A stretch of 64,000 nt of DNA, from the NCBI RefSeq assembly GCF_008693075.1, contig NZ_VXKJ01000053.1, forward strand, positions 146,400 through 210,399. Reading direction: 5' to 3'. Under the pieces are notes generated by a model, which saw only the letters and a list, made by a program, of their open reading frames with translations, had not been told where the DNA came from and ran no database searches. The DNA comes from Corynebacterium phocae (GTDB lineage Bacteria > Actinomycetota > Actinomycetes > Mycobacteriales > Mycobacteriaceae). The position numbers and the translations under genes were made by a program. Position 1 is the stretch's first letter. Each line of letters begins with the position of its first letter. Positions 50,593 through 58,883 of the stretch are shown one piece after another.

Positions 50593-51051
50593 TCAATTTT
50601 TACAACTGCTCTGTGCAAATGGTTACCAGGAAGCGCTCCAAGTTCAGCGGGCAGATGGTGCAAATTGTTTAGGTGTAGGTCATTCTCTGGTTTCGCGCCA
50701 AACTACATATTTCAAAAATATGCTGATTGCTAAAAGATGTCTGCATACAGCAGCTCCGTTGGCTTACTCCAGTGTGAACCTCCGGCTGATGGTGCTCGGG
50801 GCAAGGCATTCCAGGGGCTCGAATGCTATTCCGCGTTGGAGATTTCTATGAATTGCCTGATTGGAGTAAGAACGCAGGCGGGCATAGCACGAGGTATCAA
50901 TGTCGCACTCGCAAGTGGCTACACGCTTCAGTGCCGCCTCGAGGACCTTGGGAAACCCGTCTACCGCCTTGCTGGTAACGCCGGCACCGCCGGGGGCTGA
51001 ATTCGATATGTCACAACCATTCGAATTCGGGGACGTATTAGGCTAAAACCC
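50593..51051. other. right flank of the island, no intact gene
   Basis: About 460 bases. An open frame at 50737-51000 has no start signal. One frame near 50825 reads MLFRVGDFYEL, like the first motif of MutS domain I, and a neighbouring frame continues with coding-like sequence. It may be a frameshifted remnant of a mobile gene. Too weak to call. Confidence 0.25.
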
Positions 51052-51717
51052 ATGCTGTTTTTCACCCCGCCCAGGTCACCGGCCAAGATAGCACCGGGCG
51101 TTGCCCACCTGCCCGGGTGGTTGGGTTTGGACCAGCAGCGCCAGCTGGTGGAGGAGATGCGCGACCTGGCGGCTAAATACGCCGGCACGCCCATGGCCAT
51201 GTACCGGCCCAAGCTGAAGTCCGGGTGGATGAGCGTGCACCAGTTTCACCTGGGGCGGTACTGGGATTACCGCAACTACCGCTACCAGGACGTGATTGAC
51301 GGGGTGCGTGTGCCGCCTATGACGGAAAGTCTCACTTCCCTGGCCGGTACCGCGCTTGCGGCTGCGCGCCGGATAGCCCCGGAGCTAGATTCCCACCTCA
51401 TCCCGGAGATGGCCCTTATCAACTACTACCCGCCGGGCGCGGCCATGGGCATGCACTTAGATGACTTCGAGGAAGCGAACAAGCCGGTCATCTCCCTATC
51501 CATTGGTGATGAAGCAATTTTCCGGATGGGCAATACTGAAAACCGTAACAAGCCCTGGCGGGATGTGCTGGTGGCATCGGGGGATTTAGTGGTCTTCGGC
51601 GGGCCCGCACGCTACGCCTATCACGGTATTGTGAAGGTCACACCGGGCACGCTGCCGGAAGGCTGCGGGCTAGACCAGGGGCGTATCAACATAACCATAA
51701 GGCAGGTAAAGAAATGA
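51052..51717 (+). CDS. alkB: AlkB-type 2-oxoglutarate/Fe(II) dioxygenase
   Basis: A 221-residue DNA-repair dioxygenase that removes alkyl groups from bases. Fe ligands are H-x-D in MHLDDFE (about residues 140-142) and His in AYHGI. The 2-oxoglutarate Arg is in RINITIR. NYYPPGAAMGMH is the usual lead-in. The ATG follows TAGGCT by 7 bases (leaderless). The SDR gene overlaps by 4 bases (ATGA). Confidence 0.9.
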   Translation: MLFFTPPRSPAKIAPGVAHLPGWLGLDQQRQLVEEMRDLAAKYAGTPMAMYRPKLKSGWMSVHQFHLGRYWDYRNYRYQDVIDGVRVPPMTESLTSLAGTALAAARRIAPELDSHLIPEMALINYYPPGAAMGMHLDDFEEANKPVISLSIGDEAIFRMGNTENRNKPWRDVLVASGDLVVFGGPARYAYHGIVKVTPGTLPEGCGLDQGRINITIRQVKK

Positions 51718-52418
51718 CTAGGACAGCAGTGGTGACCGGGGCATCTTCCGGGATCGGGGAGGCCACGGCCCGGGCGCTGGCTAAAGATGGCTGGCATGTG
51801 GTGGTCGCGGCGCGCCGGGCGGAGCGGTTGGAGAAGCTGGCCGCGGAAATCGGCGGTACAGCCATTGAGCTAGACGTCACCTCCGATGCTTCCGTGGCCC
51901 AGCTCGCAGACCTTCCCCGCGTAGATCTGCTGGTCAACAACGCCGGCGGCGCGAAGGGCCTAGAACCCCTCGCGGAGACCACAGTGGAAGATTGGCAGTG
52001 GATGTACGACGTTAACGTGCTGGGCACCCTGCGCGTGACCCAGGCACTGCTGCCCAAGCTGGAGGCCGCGCCGGATAATAGTGGGCTGATTATCAACATG
52101 GGTTCCATTGCCGGCTGGGAAGTCTACGCCGGGGGCTCCGGGTACAACGCCGCCAAGCACGGGGTGCGGGTGATTTCCCGGGCGCTGCGGATTGAAAACC
52201 ACAACGTGCGGGTAACGGAGCTAGACCCCGGGCGCGTGGCCACGGAGGAGTTCTCCGTCAATCGCTTCCGCGGGGACGCGGCTAAGGCCGCCAGCGTCTA
52301 CGATGGCCAGCTCAACCTGGTGGCCGAGGACGTCGCGGAAGCCGCACGCTGGGTGGCCAGCCTGCCCGCCCACGTCAACATTGATGTGATGACCATCAAA
52401 CCCCGCACGCAGTCCTAG
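51714..52418 (+). CDS. short-chain dehydrogenase/reductase
   Basis: A 234-residue classical SDR. Cofactor motif TGASSGIGEATA, NNAGG, catalytic Ser in GSIAG, and YNAAK as the Tyr-x-x-x-Lys pair. The Arg after strand 2 (AARRAERL) favours NADP. Substrate unknown. Translationally coupled to alkB through an ATGA overlap. Confidence 0.85.
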   Translation: MTRTAVVTGASSGIGEATARALAKDGWHVVVAARRAERLEKLAAEIGGTAIELDVTSDASVAQLADLPRVDLLVNNAGGAKGLEPLAETTVEDWQWMYDVNVLGTLRVTQALLPKLEAAPDNSGLIINMGSIAGWEVYAGGSGYNAAKHGVRVISRALRIENHNVRVTELDPGRVATEEFSVNRFRGDAAKAASVYDGQLNLVAEDVAEAARWVASLPAHVNIDVMTIKPRTQS

Positions 52419-52913
52419 ACCCTGGCATTACCTGGCCCGTCCCCAACGAAGGCGCCGGTCAGTCGCGCGTCAAGATTTCCAGCGCCCGGTGGTTGATGTC
52501 GGTTCGCAGGTATGGCTGCGTCAGTGTAAGTTTGGTCATCCTTTGCGTGGCGCAGATGGCGCCGGCCCCCTGAGTAGTTTGTGCCGTCCGTCTCTTCAAG
52601 GTTTTCAGGTCGTCAATGAGGACCTGCGCCGCGACGGCCGCATGGCAAACCCCTCGAATTCTGAAAAGTAACTATTACTCCCGGGCACCATCTGAGATAG
52701 CCACGGAATAAACACATCCGCCCAATATGTCGATTTTTACCCGAAAAATCGACATATGGCAGGAACGTGTCGATTGATTAAACATGTCGTTGGGATGTGT
52801 CGGTTTTGGGAACGTAATTCGACATGTTTTGGGGATGCGTCGATTGCTTAAACATATGGGTCCTCTGCCCACGCGCCCGGGCGGACGGTGGCGTGACGCG
52901 GTATCCTGGGGCC
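52419..52913. other. intergenic with palindrome and GTCGA-type repeats
   Basis: No gene is supported. 52725-52757 is a perfect 14-bp inverted repeat (ATATGTCGATTTTT with AAAAATCGACATAT, 5-base loop). It is followed by four related words starting GGAACGTG, GGATGTG, GGAACGTA and GGATGCG, two of which continue TCGATTGATTAAACATG and TCGATTGCTTAAACATA, 70 bp apart. The base composition is more AT-rich than the flanks. Confidence 0.45.
52725..52860. repeat. GTCGA/CGACAT repeat cluster
   Basis: About four imperfect units of 16-35 bp built on GTCGATT and CGACATG, next to a long perfect palindrome. Could be operators for the gene at 52914, a decayed mobile-element end, or a dispersed intergenic repeat family. 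Confidence 0.55.
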
Positions 52914-53243
52914 ATGATTTTCACTACGACAAACAACGTTGAAGGTTATGAGGTCTCCGAGTACATCCGCGTTATCGCGGGGGAGACGGTGACCGGCATT
53001 AACTTCTTGAAGGATATTGGCGCGACCTTCCGGTCTATCACCGGTGGGCGTTCTGCCGGCTATGAAGAAGAAGCAGTGCGCGCGCGGGAGACCGCATTGA
53101 ATGAGCTGTGGAACCGCGGCCAGGAGCTTGGTGCTGACGCCGTCATTGGCATCAACTTCGACTATTCGCCCATGGGTGCAAACAATGACATGCTCATGGT
53201 CACCGCCACCGGCACTGCGGTCAAGCTGCGCCATAAGCAGTAG
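52914..53243 (+). CDS. YbjQ/UPF0145-family protein
   Basis: A 109-residue protein with the family sequence: TTNNVEGYEVSEYIRVIAGE start, GRSAGYEEEAVRARETAL helix, and GADAVIGINFDYSP. These proteins form pentamers; their role is unknown, with metal or small-molecule binding proposed. The ATG lies 6 bases after TATCCT (leaderless). Confidence 0.85.
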   Translation: MIFTTTNNVEGYEVSEYIRVIAGETVTGINFLKDIGATFRSITGGRSAGYEEEAVRARETALNELWNRGQELGADAVIGINFDYSPMGANNDMLMVTATGTAVKLRHKQ

Positions 53244-53291
53244 GCCAAGCAGTAGTCCCAGCGGTAGACCCCACGCAGTAGACTAAGCCAC

Positions 53292-53585
53292 ATGTTAGAA
53301 ATCGCGATTAAAGGCAGCTCCATCAAGTTGGGGCAGTTCCTCAAGCTAGCCAGCCTGGTAGCCACCGGCGGTGAGGCCAAGGAGATGATTGCCGCTGGCG
53401 TTGTCACCGTCAACGGTGAGACCGTCACCGCCCGCGGCCAGGCCGTTAAGGTGGGGGACAAGGTCTGCGTGCAGGGCACTTGCGCGCAGGTCATCGGCGC
53501 GGCTGATGGGGAGGATGACTACTTTGATGAAGCTACCGCCAATGACGGCTTTGACCCGGAGAAGTGGCGCAACGTTAAGTTCTAA
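53292..53585 (+). CDS. S4-domain RNA-binding protein
   Basis: A 97-residue protein of the YaaA/RqcP-like S4 group: IKLGQFLKLASLVATGGEAKEMIAAGVVTVNGE is the S4 fold (about residues 11-60). The acidic tail is short. Such proteins bind structured RNA, often on the ribosome. The ATG lies 7 bases after TAGACT (leaderless). Confidence 0.8.
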   Translation: MLEIAIKGSSIKLGQFLKLASLVATGGEAKEMIAAGVVTVNGETVTARGQAVKVGDKVCVQGTCAQVIGAADGEDDYFDEATANDGFDPEKWRNVKF

Positions 53586-53620
53586 CGGCGCGCCGGGCTA
53601 GCCTGGCCATCACCAACAGT

Positions 53621-53668
53621 GAACTCCCTAATGTCCAGTCTTCCGGCTGGGCATTAGGGAGTTCTTCC
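53621..53668. terminator. bidirectional terminator
   Basis: GAACTCCCTAATG and CATTAGGGAGTTC form a perfect 13-bp stem between two convergent genes; the loop contains a second small stem (CCAG with CTGG). Confidence 0.75.
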
Positions 53669-53704
53669 TATGCTGTCTTCACAGGTGGCAATGGATAGAG
53701 GGCA

Positions 53705-55033
53705 TCACGCGCCGGGGCGAGTTTGAGTGGGAACTTCGAGCCCCAGGTGTTCGCGCAGCCTAGAGCCCGTGTACTCGGTACGGAAGCGGCCACGGCGCTG
53801 CAGCTCCGGGATGACGTGGTCAACAAAGGCTTCCACGTCCTGCGGCAGGGCGGGCGGCATTAGGTTGAAACCGTCTGCCGCGCCGGCGTCAATCCAGCGC
53901 TCGATGTCATCAGCGATAGTTTCCGGGGTTCCCAGCATGGTGCAGTGCCCGCCCCCGGCGGCCAGCCGTCCCAGCAGCTCACGTACCGTGGGTTGCTCGG
54001 TTTCGATGATCCGCAAAATGGTCGCGTAGCGCCCTTTGGGCCCGGTGAAATCCTCCAATGGCGGGAGCTTAGGCACCGGGGCGTCCAGCTCCCACTGGGA
54101 GGCGTCCTGCCCCACGAAGGTACTTAGCTGCCTAAGCGAGCTGGTGGTGGGCAACAACACATCCAGTTCACGCTGGCGCGCGCGGGCTTCTTCCATGGTG
54201 GATCCCACATAGGTCACCAACCCGGGCATGATGGCCACGGAGTCCGGGTTGCGCCCCGCAGCCGCTATCCGCCGGCGCACGTCCATGCGGTATTCCTGGC
54301 CGGATTCCACGTCATAGGCCACCGCATAGATGGCCTCCGCGCGGCGCCCGGCTAGGTTGCGGCCGGGTTCGGAAGCGCCCGCCTGGAATAGCACGGGATG
54401 CCCCTGCGGTGGACGCGGGACATTCAGCGGCCCGGCCACAGCGAAGTGCTCACCGTGGTGGTGGAGCTCAGTGAGCTGGGAGCCGTCAATGTAGCGCCCG
54501 GGGGCTTCGCGTTCAATCACGATTGACTCGCGCGGCCAGGAGTCCCATAACCGCAGCACCACGTCCACGAATTCCTCCGCCCGGGCGTAGCGGGTGGCAT
54601 GATCCGGCATTTTCTCCATGCCGTGATTCTGGGCCTCCGCGTCAAACATGGAGGTCACCACGTTCCAGCCAATGCGCCCGCCGGAGATGTGATCCAAGCT
54701 GGCCAGCATACGCGCGGCGTGGAACGGGGTGTAGAAGGTAGCGGAGACCGTTGACACCAGGCCAATATGCGTGGTGGCTTGGCTAAGTGCAGACAGCAGG
54801 GTGAGTGGCTCCAGGTGCCATAAGGGGCCATCGGCGGCAATGCCGGGGCTAAGCGAATGCCCGTCAGCGAAGAAGATGGCGTCAAACAAGCCGCGTTCGG
54901 CTGTGCGCGCCAAGTCCTGGTAATACGCCAAGTCCACCAGGTTTTCGGCGGGCGAGTCCGGTGCGCGCCACGCCGCGCTGTGGTGGCCGGCCGCGTGAAT
55001 GAACAGGTTAAAGTGTGCTTGTTTGACGCCCAT
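53705..55033 (-). CDS. FMN-dependent monooxygenase, NtaA/SnaA/DszA type
   Basis: A 442-residue luciferase-like monooxygenase of the NtaA/DszA/SnaA group. Typical parts: DAIFFADGHSL, GLVSTVSATFYTPFHAARMLASLDHISGGRIGWNVVTS, PQGHPVLFQAGASEPGRNLAGRRAEA. It uses FMNH2 from a separate reductase to cut or oxidise a heteroatom compound. It lies 3 bp after the SDR gene and so belongs to the operon led by the TPP riboswitch. That hints at a thiamin-related or thiazole/pyrimidine salvage substrate. Confidence 0.85.
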   Translation of the reverse strand: MGVKQAHFNLFIHAAGHHSAAWRAPDSPAENLVDLAYYQDLARTAERGLFDAIFFADGHSLSPGIAADGPLWHLEPLTLLSALSQATTHIGLVSTVSATFYTPFHAARMLASLDHISGGRIGWNVVTSMFDAEAQNHGMEKMPDHATRYARAEEFVDVVLRLWDSWPRESIVIEREAPGRYIDGSQLTELHHHGEHFAVAGPLNVPRPPQGHPVLFQAGASEPGRNLAGRRAEAIYAVAYDVESGQEYRMDVRRRIAAAGRNPDSVAIMPGLVTYVGSTMEEARARQRELDVLLPTTSSLRQLSTFVGQDASQWELDAPVPKLPPLEDFTGPKGRYATILRIIETEQPTVRELLGRLAAGGGHCTMLGTPETIADDIERWIDAGAADGFNLMPPALPQDVEAFVDHVIPELQRRGRFRTEYTGSRLREHLGLEVPTQTRPGA

Positions 55034-55036
55034 GGA

Positions 55037-55813
55037 TTAATCCCGCACCAGTCCGCCGTCAACGATGAGGTTCTGGCCGGTCACGCCACGCGCCCAAGGG
55101 GAGGCGAAGAAGACCACGGTATCGGCCAGCTGCTCTGGCGTGGTGACCGCGCCCAGCGGGGTGCCTGCGGCAATGGCGTCGAAGACTTCTTCCGGGGTGG
55201 CCGCGGAGGCATCGGTAGTGCGGAGCAAACCGCCAGAAACCATGTTGACCGTGATTCCCGCCGGGCCCAAATCACCGGCGAAGGTGCGGGTCAGTGACAG
55301 TAGCGCCGCCTTGGAGGCGGTGTAATCATGGTAGGGAACAACCGGGTTCTGGAAGAGGTTGGTGCCAATGTTGATAACGCGACCAAAGGAGGCGTCCTTC
55401 ATGCCGGGCAGCGCGGCCTGAATGATGTTGAGGGGGCCCTGGATGGATCCGGAGAACTGTGCGGCCAGCTCCTCATAGGAGATAACATCTGCGTGGGAAC
55501 GGGCGTCACCGTTGAAGGCAAAGTCCACCAAAGCGTTGTTGACCACGGTAGTAACCGGGGTGCCAAAGTGCTGCGCGGCCTGCGCGAACATCTCATCCAC
55601 CTGCGCGCGGTCGCGGATATCAGCCTTGATGGCCACGGCGTTATCCGGGTACTCACCCGCAAGCTGCTGGGCCAGGTCCTTGGACTGGTAGTAGTTGATG
55701 ACTACCTTTGCCCCCTGGGACAAGAAGGCGCGGGAGATTGCCGCGCCTAGGCCACGGGCACCGCCGGTGACTAGGACAATCTGCTCATTAAGGGCAAGGA
55801 CAGGGTTGGTCAT
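55037..55813 (-). CDS. SDR-family oxidoreductase
   Basis: A 258-residue FabG-like SDR: VTGGARGLGAAISRAF, NNALVDF instead of NNAG, catalytic Tyr/Lys in YTASKAALL, and PGITVNMVSGG. The residue usually found as Gly in NNAG is replaced, so it may not be a fatty-acid reductase. GAAAGG lies before the ATG. First gene after the TPP riboswitch, followed by the monooxygenase. Confidence 0.85.
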   Translation of the reverse strand: MTNPVLALNEQIVLVTGGARGLGAAISRAFLSQGAKVVINYYQSKDLAQQLAGEYPDNAVAIKADIRDRAQVDEMFAQAAQHFGTPVTTVVNNALVDFAFNGDARSHADVISYEELAAQFSGSIQGPLNIIQAALPGMKDASFGRVINIGTNLFQNPVVPYHDYTASKAALLSLTRTFAGDLGPAGITVNMVSGGLLRTTDASAATPEEVFDAIAAGTPLGAVTTPEQLADTVVFFASPWARGVTGQNLIVDGGLVRD

Positions 55814-55929
55814 GTGTGGGCCTTTCGGTTCAAAAGGCGAAAGGAACACCACGCGTAAGTGGCCCGTGGAAAAACCACAGCACTACGCCAGCTACCCGCA
55901 CCACCTGCCAGGCAGGAGGAAAAGCCGTG

Positions 55930-56038
55930 GACATTCCCTTCGCCAGTGCTAACTGGATCAGGTTCAACGGGTGTCATCTCAGCCGCATAAGGCGCAATGG
56001 CGGGAATATCCCAACCATCACTGGGGCGGCACCCCGTG
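55930..56038 (-). promoter_or_regulatory. TPP riboswitch
   Basis: On the minus strand the conserved parts appear in order: GGGGTGCC, GGCTGAGATGACACCCG, GAACCTGATCCAGTTAG-CACTGGCGAAGGGAA. This is the thi-box. It lies about 120 bases upstream of the SDR gene and should shut the SDR-monooxygenase operon when thiamin pyrophosphate is plentiful. The region before the start codon can form the alternative pairing. Confidence 0.92.
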
Positions 56039-56049
56039 TCACTGGCCAG

Positions 56050-56405
56050 CCTAGCACGTTAGGCGAGCCTAAGAAGGCGGCCAGGGAACCAGCCGTTAGA
56101 AAACAGCACGGACAAGGACCGTCAATACGTACACCTCGTGCAGCAATCTCACGCTCGAACATCAGGTGCTCATCAAACAGTTTCCTGATAGCTCCAATTT
56201 TCTGGGCGAATTCAACATCGAAAATCAGGTTGCTTCCGGTGCTAGCAAGTTGAACTGAAACTGATACAACTTTGGGGCGTGATTTCCAGGAGGCGGGGGT
56301 TGACATTAGTGGTAGGCTCGGTGAAAACCGTTTAGTATCGCCAGGCTCTAATGAAAATCAAAGCGATTAGGATCCAACGAACTGGTAAAAGAAAGGGCAC
56401 TAATC
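56050..56405. other. upstream of the riboswitch; gene remnant
   Basis: A minus-strand frame (about 56080-56306) reads LIFDVEFAQKIGAIRKLFDE and looks coding but runs into the riboswitch and has no recognisable product; probably a remnant. The riboswitch promoter should lie near 56050-56090 on the minus strand. Plus-strand promoter for the 56-residue gene lies near 56330-56380. Confidence 0.3.
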
Positions 56406-56576
56406 ATGGGTATGTCGCAAGCTACCTTCCGGACTAATTTGCCACCTGCTTTGCAAAAGTATGAAGACCGCCGCTTTGAAGCCGTCGCTTCGCTTATGAA
56501 TTTTGAAGTCAAAGAAAATTTTAAAGAAGAAGTTATGGAACTTCTGCAACGCCTTAAAGCTGCAGAACTTTCTTAG
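56406..56576 (+). CDS. small protein (56 aa) before a SIR2-like remnant
   Basis: An acidic, helical 56-residue protein (QKYEDRRFEAVASLMNFEVK). AAAGGG lies 8 bases before the ATG. It precedes the SIR2-like gene by 17 bp and is AT-rich like it. It could be the partner of a defence sirtuin, but no family is known to me. Confidence 0.5.
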   Translation: MGMSQATFRTNLPPALQKYEDRRFEAVASLMNFEVKENFKEEVMELLQRLKAAELS

Positions 56577-56593
56577 GATACTAGGGGGGTATC

Positions 56594-57005
56594 GTGGTAG
56601 GGCAGAAAGTTGACCAGCTGCTTTCCGCGTCGGAATACGCGGCTATTCAGAAAGTAGCCAGCAGGTCTCATATCGTGCTCTATTGCGGATCTGGTGTCAC
56701 TATTGATCTGACAGGCATGGGGTGGGGTGCTCTTAATGCCAAGTTAGCCGAAGCTATCGATGACCAGAATGGTCTGGATTCGATTCTCAAGAAGGACACT
56801 AGTGGGTTTGACCAGAATCAGAAGGCCTCTGTAGTCTTTGAGCTTCTGGTTTCCAGCTTGGAAGGGGAAGATCGGGAGCGCTTCCACCCAAGATGAAGGG
56901 TTTGGAGATCAGGAAGAGAGTGAAGCCGATGAGGAAAGTCGAGCTTTTGCGGTGCAGTATGTAACCGAAAAAATCATTAGTTTTTTAGCCGAAGAACGGG
57001 AAAGC
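56594..57005 (+). pseudogene. SIR2-domain (defence-type) gene, internally deleted
   Basis: The first 100 codons from GTG 56594 contain IVLYCGSGVTIDLTGMGW, the nucleotide-binding start of the SIR2_2-type domains found in anti-phage NADases. The frame then breaks at 56896. In another frame a 37-codon tail (DEGFGDQEESEADEE ... FLAEERES) runs to a stop at 57005. The middle, with the catalytic His and Asn, is missing. It is a deletion remnant of a larger gene. Confidence 0.6.
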
Positions 57006-57285
57006 TGAGCTCCTTGGGGCTTACGACAATCCATGGCTTTTGTTTCGCAGAACGTAAACAGGTCTTTTAGTTGGAACTGTTCATATTCTGTACGCATGAT
57101 GGGGCATCTGGAGCAACGCTCATCCGGATGTCGTTGCTTCGGTTTCTGTGAGAAAGCTCTACGATGACTCCTTCAAAAACTATGGATCGAGCGGCTGGTC
57201 CGATTCTGGTTGGGAACGGTGCCCGTTTTTCTAGCGCGACTAAGCATCGCGGCTTTTCGACCGGGTAGCACCGGTGCGTAGTGCA
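57006..57285. other. intergenic, further remnant
   Basis: One plus-strand frame (57107-57232) ends RKLYDDSFKNYGSSGWSDSG and could be the tail of another lost gene. No intact gene. Confidence 0.25.
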
Positions 57286-57322
57286 AAAGGCCAGGGCAGT
57301 TTGACTGCCCTGGCCTTTCTTC
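57286..57322. terminator. bidirectional terminator
   Basis: AAAGGCCAGGGCAG and CTGCCCTGGCCTTT form a perfect 14-bp stem with a 5-base loop; T-runs follow on both strands. Ends the PrsW gene on the minus strand. Confidence 0.9.
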
Positions 57323-57327
57323 CGTTT

Positions 57328-58173
57328 TTAGTGCGTTGGCGTCCCGGTGCCGCCGTGTGCTGTCTGCTCTTGGCGGGCTAGGCGGCGGGCTTGTATCCAC
57401 ACCCAGGCGGTGGCGGGGTAGAGGATGAGCGCGGAGAGCGTGGCGGTGGCGGTGGTGACTGCGATGTGGTCGGCGTTGTAGTTCCACAGGAAGTGGGTGA
57501 TGAAACCGGCGGCAAACCAGCCTAGGGCGAAGGTGAGGCGGCGCCGCGTTGTCCAGCCGGTGGCAAAGAGTGCCCAGCCAATGCCCCAGCCGGCCAGGCC
57601 GGTGAAGAAGATGTGTAGGAAGGGTCCTAAGAACAGCCGTTGTAGCCAGGTTATCCAAAACCCGGTCCAGTCGGAGATGGGGTCTGCTAGCGCGCCGAAG
57701 CTGGCGTAGAAGATGTTTTCATTGACCTGGAATCCTAGGCCCACCATCATGCCCACTATAAGCCCGTGCCAGGGGCGGTTGAGGTGGGAAAAGGACATGC
57801 ACACGAGGATGACGCCCAGCGCTTTGGAGATTTCTTCCGGGTAGGCTCCGCCAAAGGAGTATTGGGCCTGGTGCCAGCCGGAGTGGGTGACTAGTTCGGA
57901 GATCCCCTCGGTGGTGGCGTAGGCCAGTAGGGCGCACATGCCGCTGCCCCACAGCAGTGCGGCGAGCACCCAGCCAAAGTTCTTGCCGCCGCGCGGCCAG
58001 AGGCTGGAGCGGGAAAGCACGGCAATGACCACGGCGGTGTAGACAGCGGTGACCGCGATGCTTATCGCATAAAGTTCGGGGGTTAGCAGCAGGCCAGGGA
58101 TGTGGGTTAGTCCCAGCATGAGGGCGCCCAGGAGGGCGGAAAGAATCAGGGTGTAGCGGTAGGGTGCGCTCAT
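57328..58173 (-). CDS. PrsW-family intramembrane metalloprotease
   Basis: A 281-residue membrane protein with about eight helices. Catalytic motifs: PEEISKALG (EExxK), GFQVNENIFY (ExxF/Y), HIFFTG and HFLWNY with the metal-binding histidines. Family members cut anti-sigma factors or other single-pass proteins within the membrane. Its start overlaps the end of the exported-protein gene at 58170-58784 by 4 bases, so that protein is a possible substrate or partner. Confidence 0.88.
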   Translation of the reverse strand: MSAPYRYTLILSALLGALMLGLTHIPGLLLTPELYAISIAVTAVYTAVVIAVLSRSSLWPRGGKNFGWVLAALLWGSGMCALLAYATTEGISELVTHSGWHQAQYSFGGAYPEEISKALGVILVCMSFSHLNRPWHGLIVGMMVGLGFQVNENIFYASFGALADPISDWTGFWITWLQRLFLGPFLHIFFTGLAGWGIGWALFATGWTTRRRLTFALGWFAAGFITHFLWNYNADHIAVTTATATLSALILYPATAWVWIQARRLARQEQTAHGGTGTPTH

Positions 58174-58784
58174 GATTGCTCCTTCGAGGTTTCTGAGACA
58201 TCGCCAAACTTGCCGATGCCCCCCAGTGCCGCCGCCGGAATCTCCCGCCCGGTAGCAGCCTGCCAGATGTGTGTGCTCAGCTCAGCTACCTGGGTGCTGG
58301 GCCCGGCAAGGACTACGGCGTAGACCTCTTGGGGGTTGGCGGGGCCGCCGGTGATGGAGAATCCGGCTAGGTTGGCCGCCGGGTCGGTGCGGAAGCTGGT
58401 TGTGTCATCGGTGACGGGTTCCTGGTCGGTGAGGTATTCCTCCGCGCTGGGCGCATTTATGGACTGCTGAACCGCCGTCATGCGCATCATGCGGCGCAGG
58501 AAGAGGTCCGGGTCTTTTATCTCTGGGTAGCCGTGGTGGGTTACCTCCACGCCGCCGCACATCCAGCCGCCGGCGCCTTCTGCTTCTGGATTGGGCTCAC
58601 ACTTTAGGCCGTCCACGTCCACGGTGAAGTCCAGGGCGTCAAAAACCACCGGCTTGTTGGGGAGTACGGGGTCTGGGGTGAGTCCTGCTAGTGCGGCGGG
58701 GCCGCCTAGGAGCAGGGCCGCGCTGGCCATAACCGCAGGAAAGTGGCTACGCCGGGTGCGCGGTTGTGCAGGATTTTTAAGCAT
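58170..58784 (-). CDS. exported or single-pass membrane protein, unknown
   Basis: A 204-residue protein with a signal sequence or anchor (about residues 15-35, AVMASAALLLGGPAALAGL) and two Cys (KCEPN, MCGG). No family is recognised. The ATG lies 8 bases after TAGACT (leaderless). Coupled to the PrsW gene by a 4-base overlap. Confidence 0.65.
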   Translation of the reverse strand: MLKNPAQPRTRRSHFPAVMASAALLLGGPAALAGLTPDPVLPNKPVVFDALDFTVDVDGLKCEPNPEAEGAGGWMCGGVEVTHHGYPEIKDPDLFLRRMMRMTAVQQSINAPSAEEYLTDQEPVTDDTTSFRTDPAANLAGFSITGGPANPQEVYAVVLAGPSTQVAELSTHIWQAATGREIPAAALGGIGKFGDVSETSKEQS

Positions 58785-58883
58785 GGGAACAAAGTCTAAA
58801 CCCAAGAAGTCTGTACAACTAAAAGCCCAGGATTCAGGCTGTGCCAGAACGCTTGGAATAAGCCTGCCGGGACTCACGTTGTC

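Noticed and set aside
41297..51051. Prophage
   Set aside because: No capsid, portal, terminase, lysis or integrase genes; only defence-type genes and peptide modules.
55974..56306. 110-residue minus-strand gene over the TPP riboswitch
   Set aside because: Its C-terminal half is the riboswitch itself; only the front might be an old remnant.
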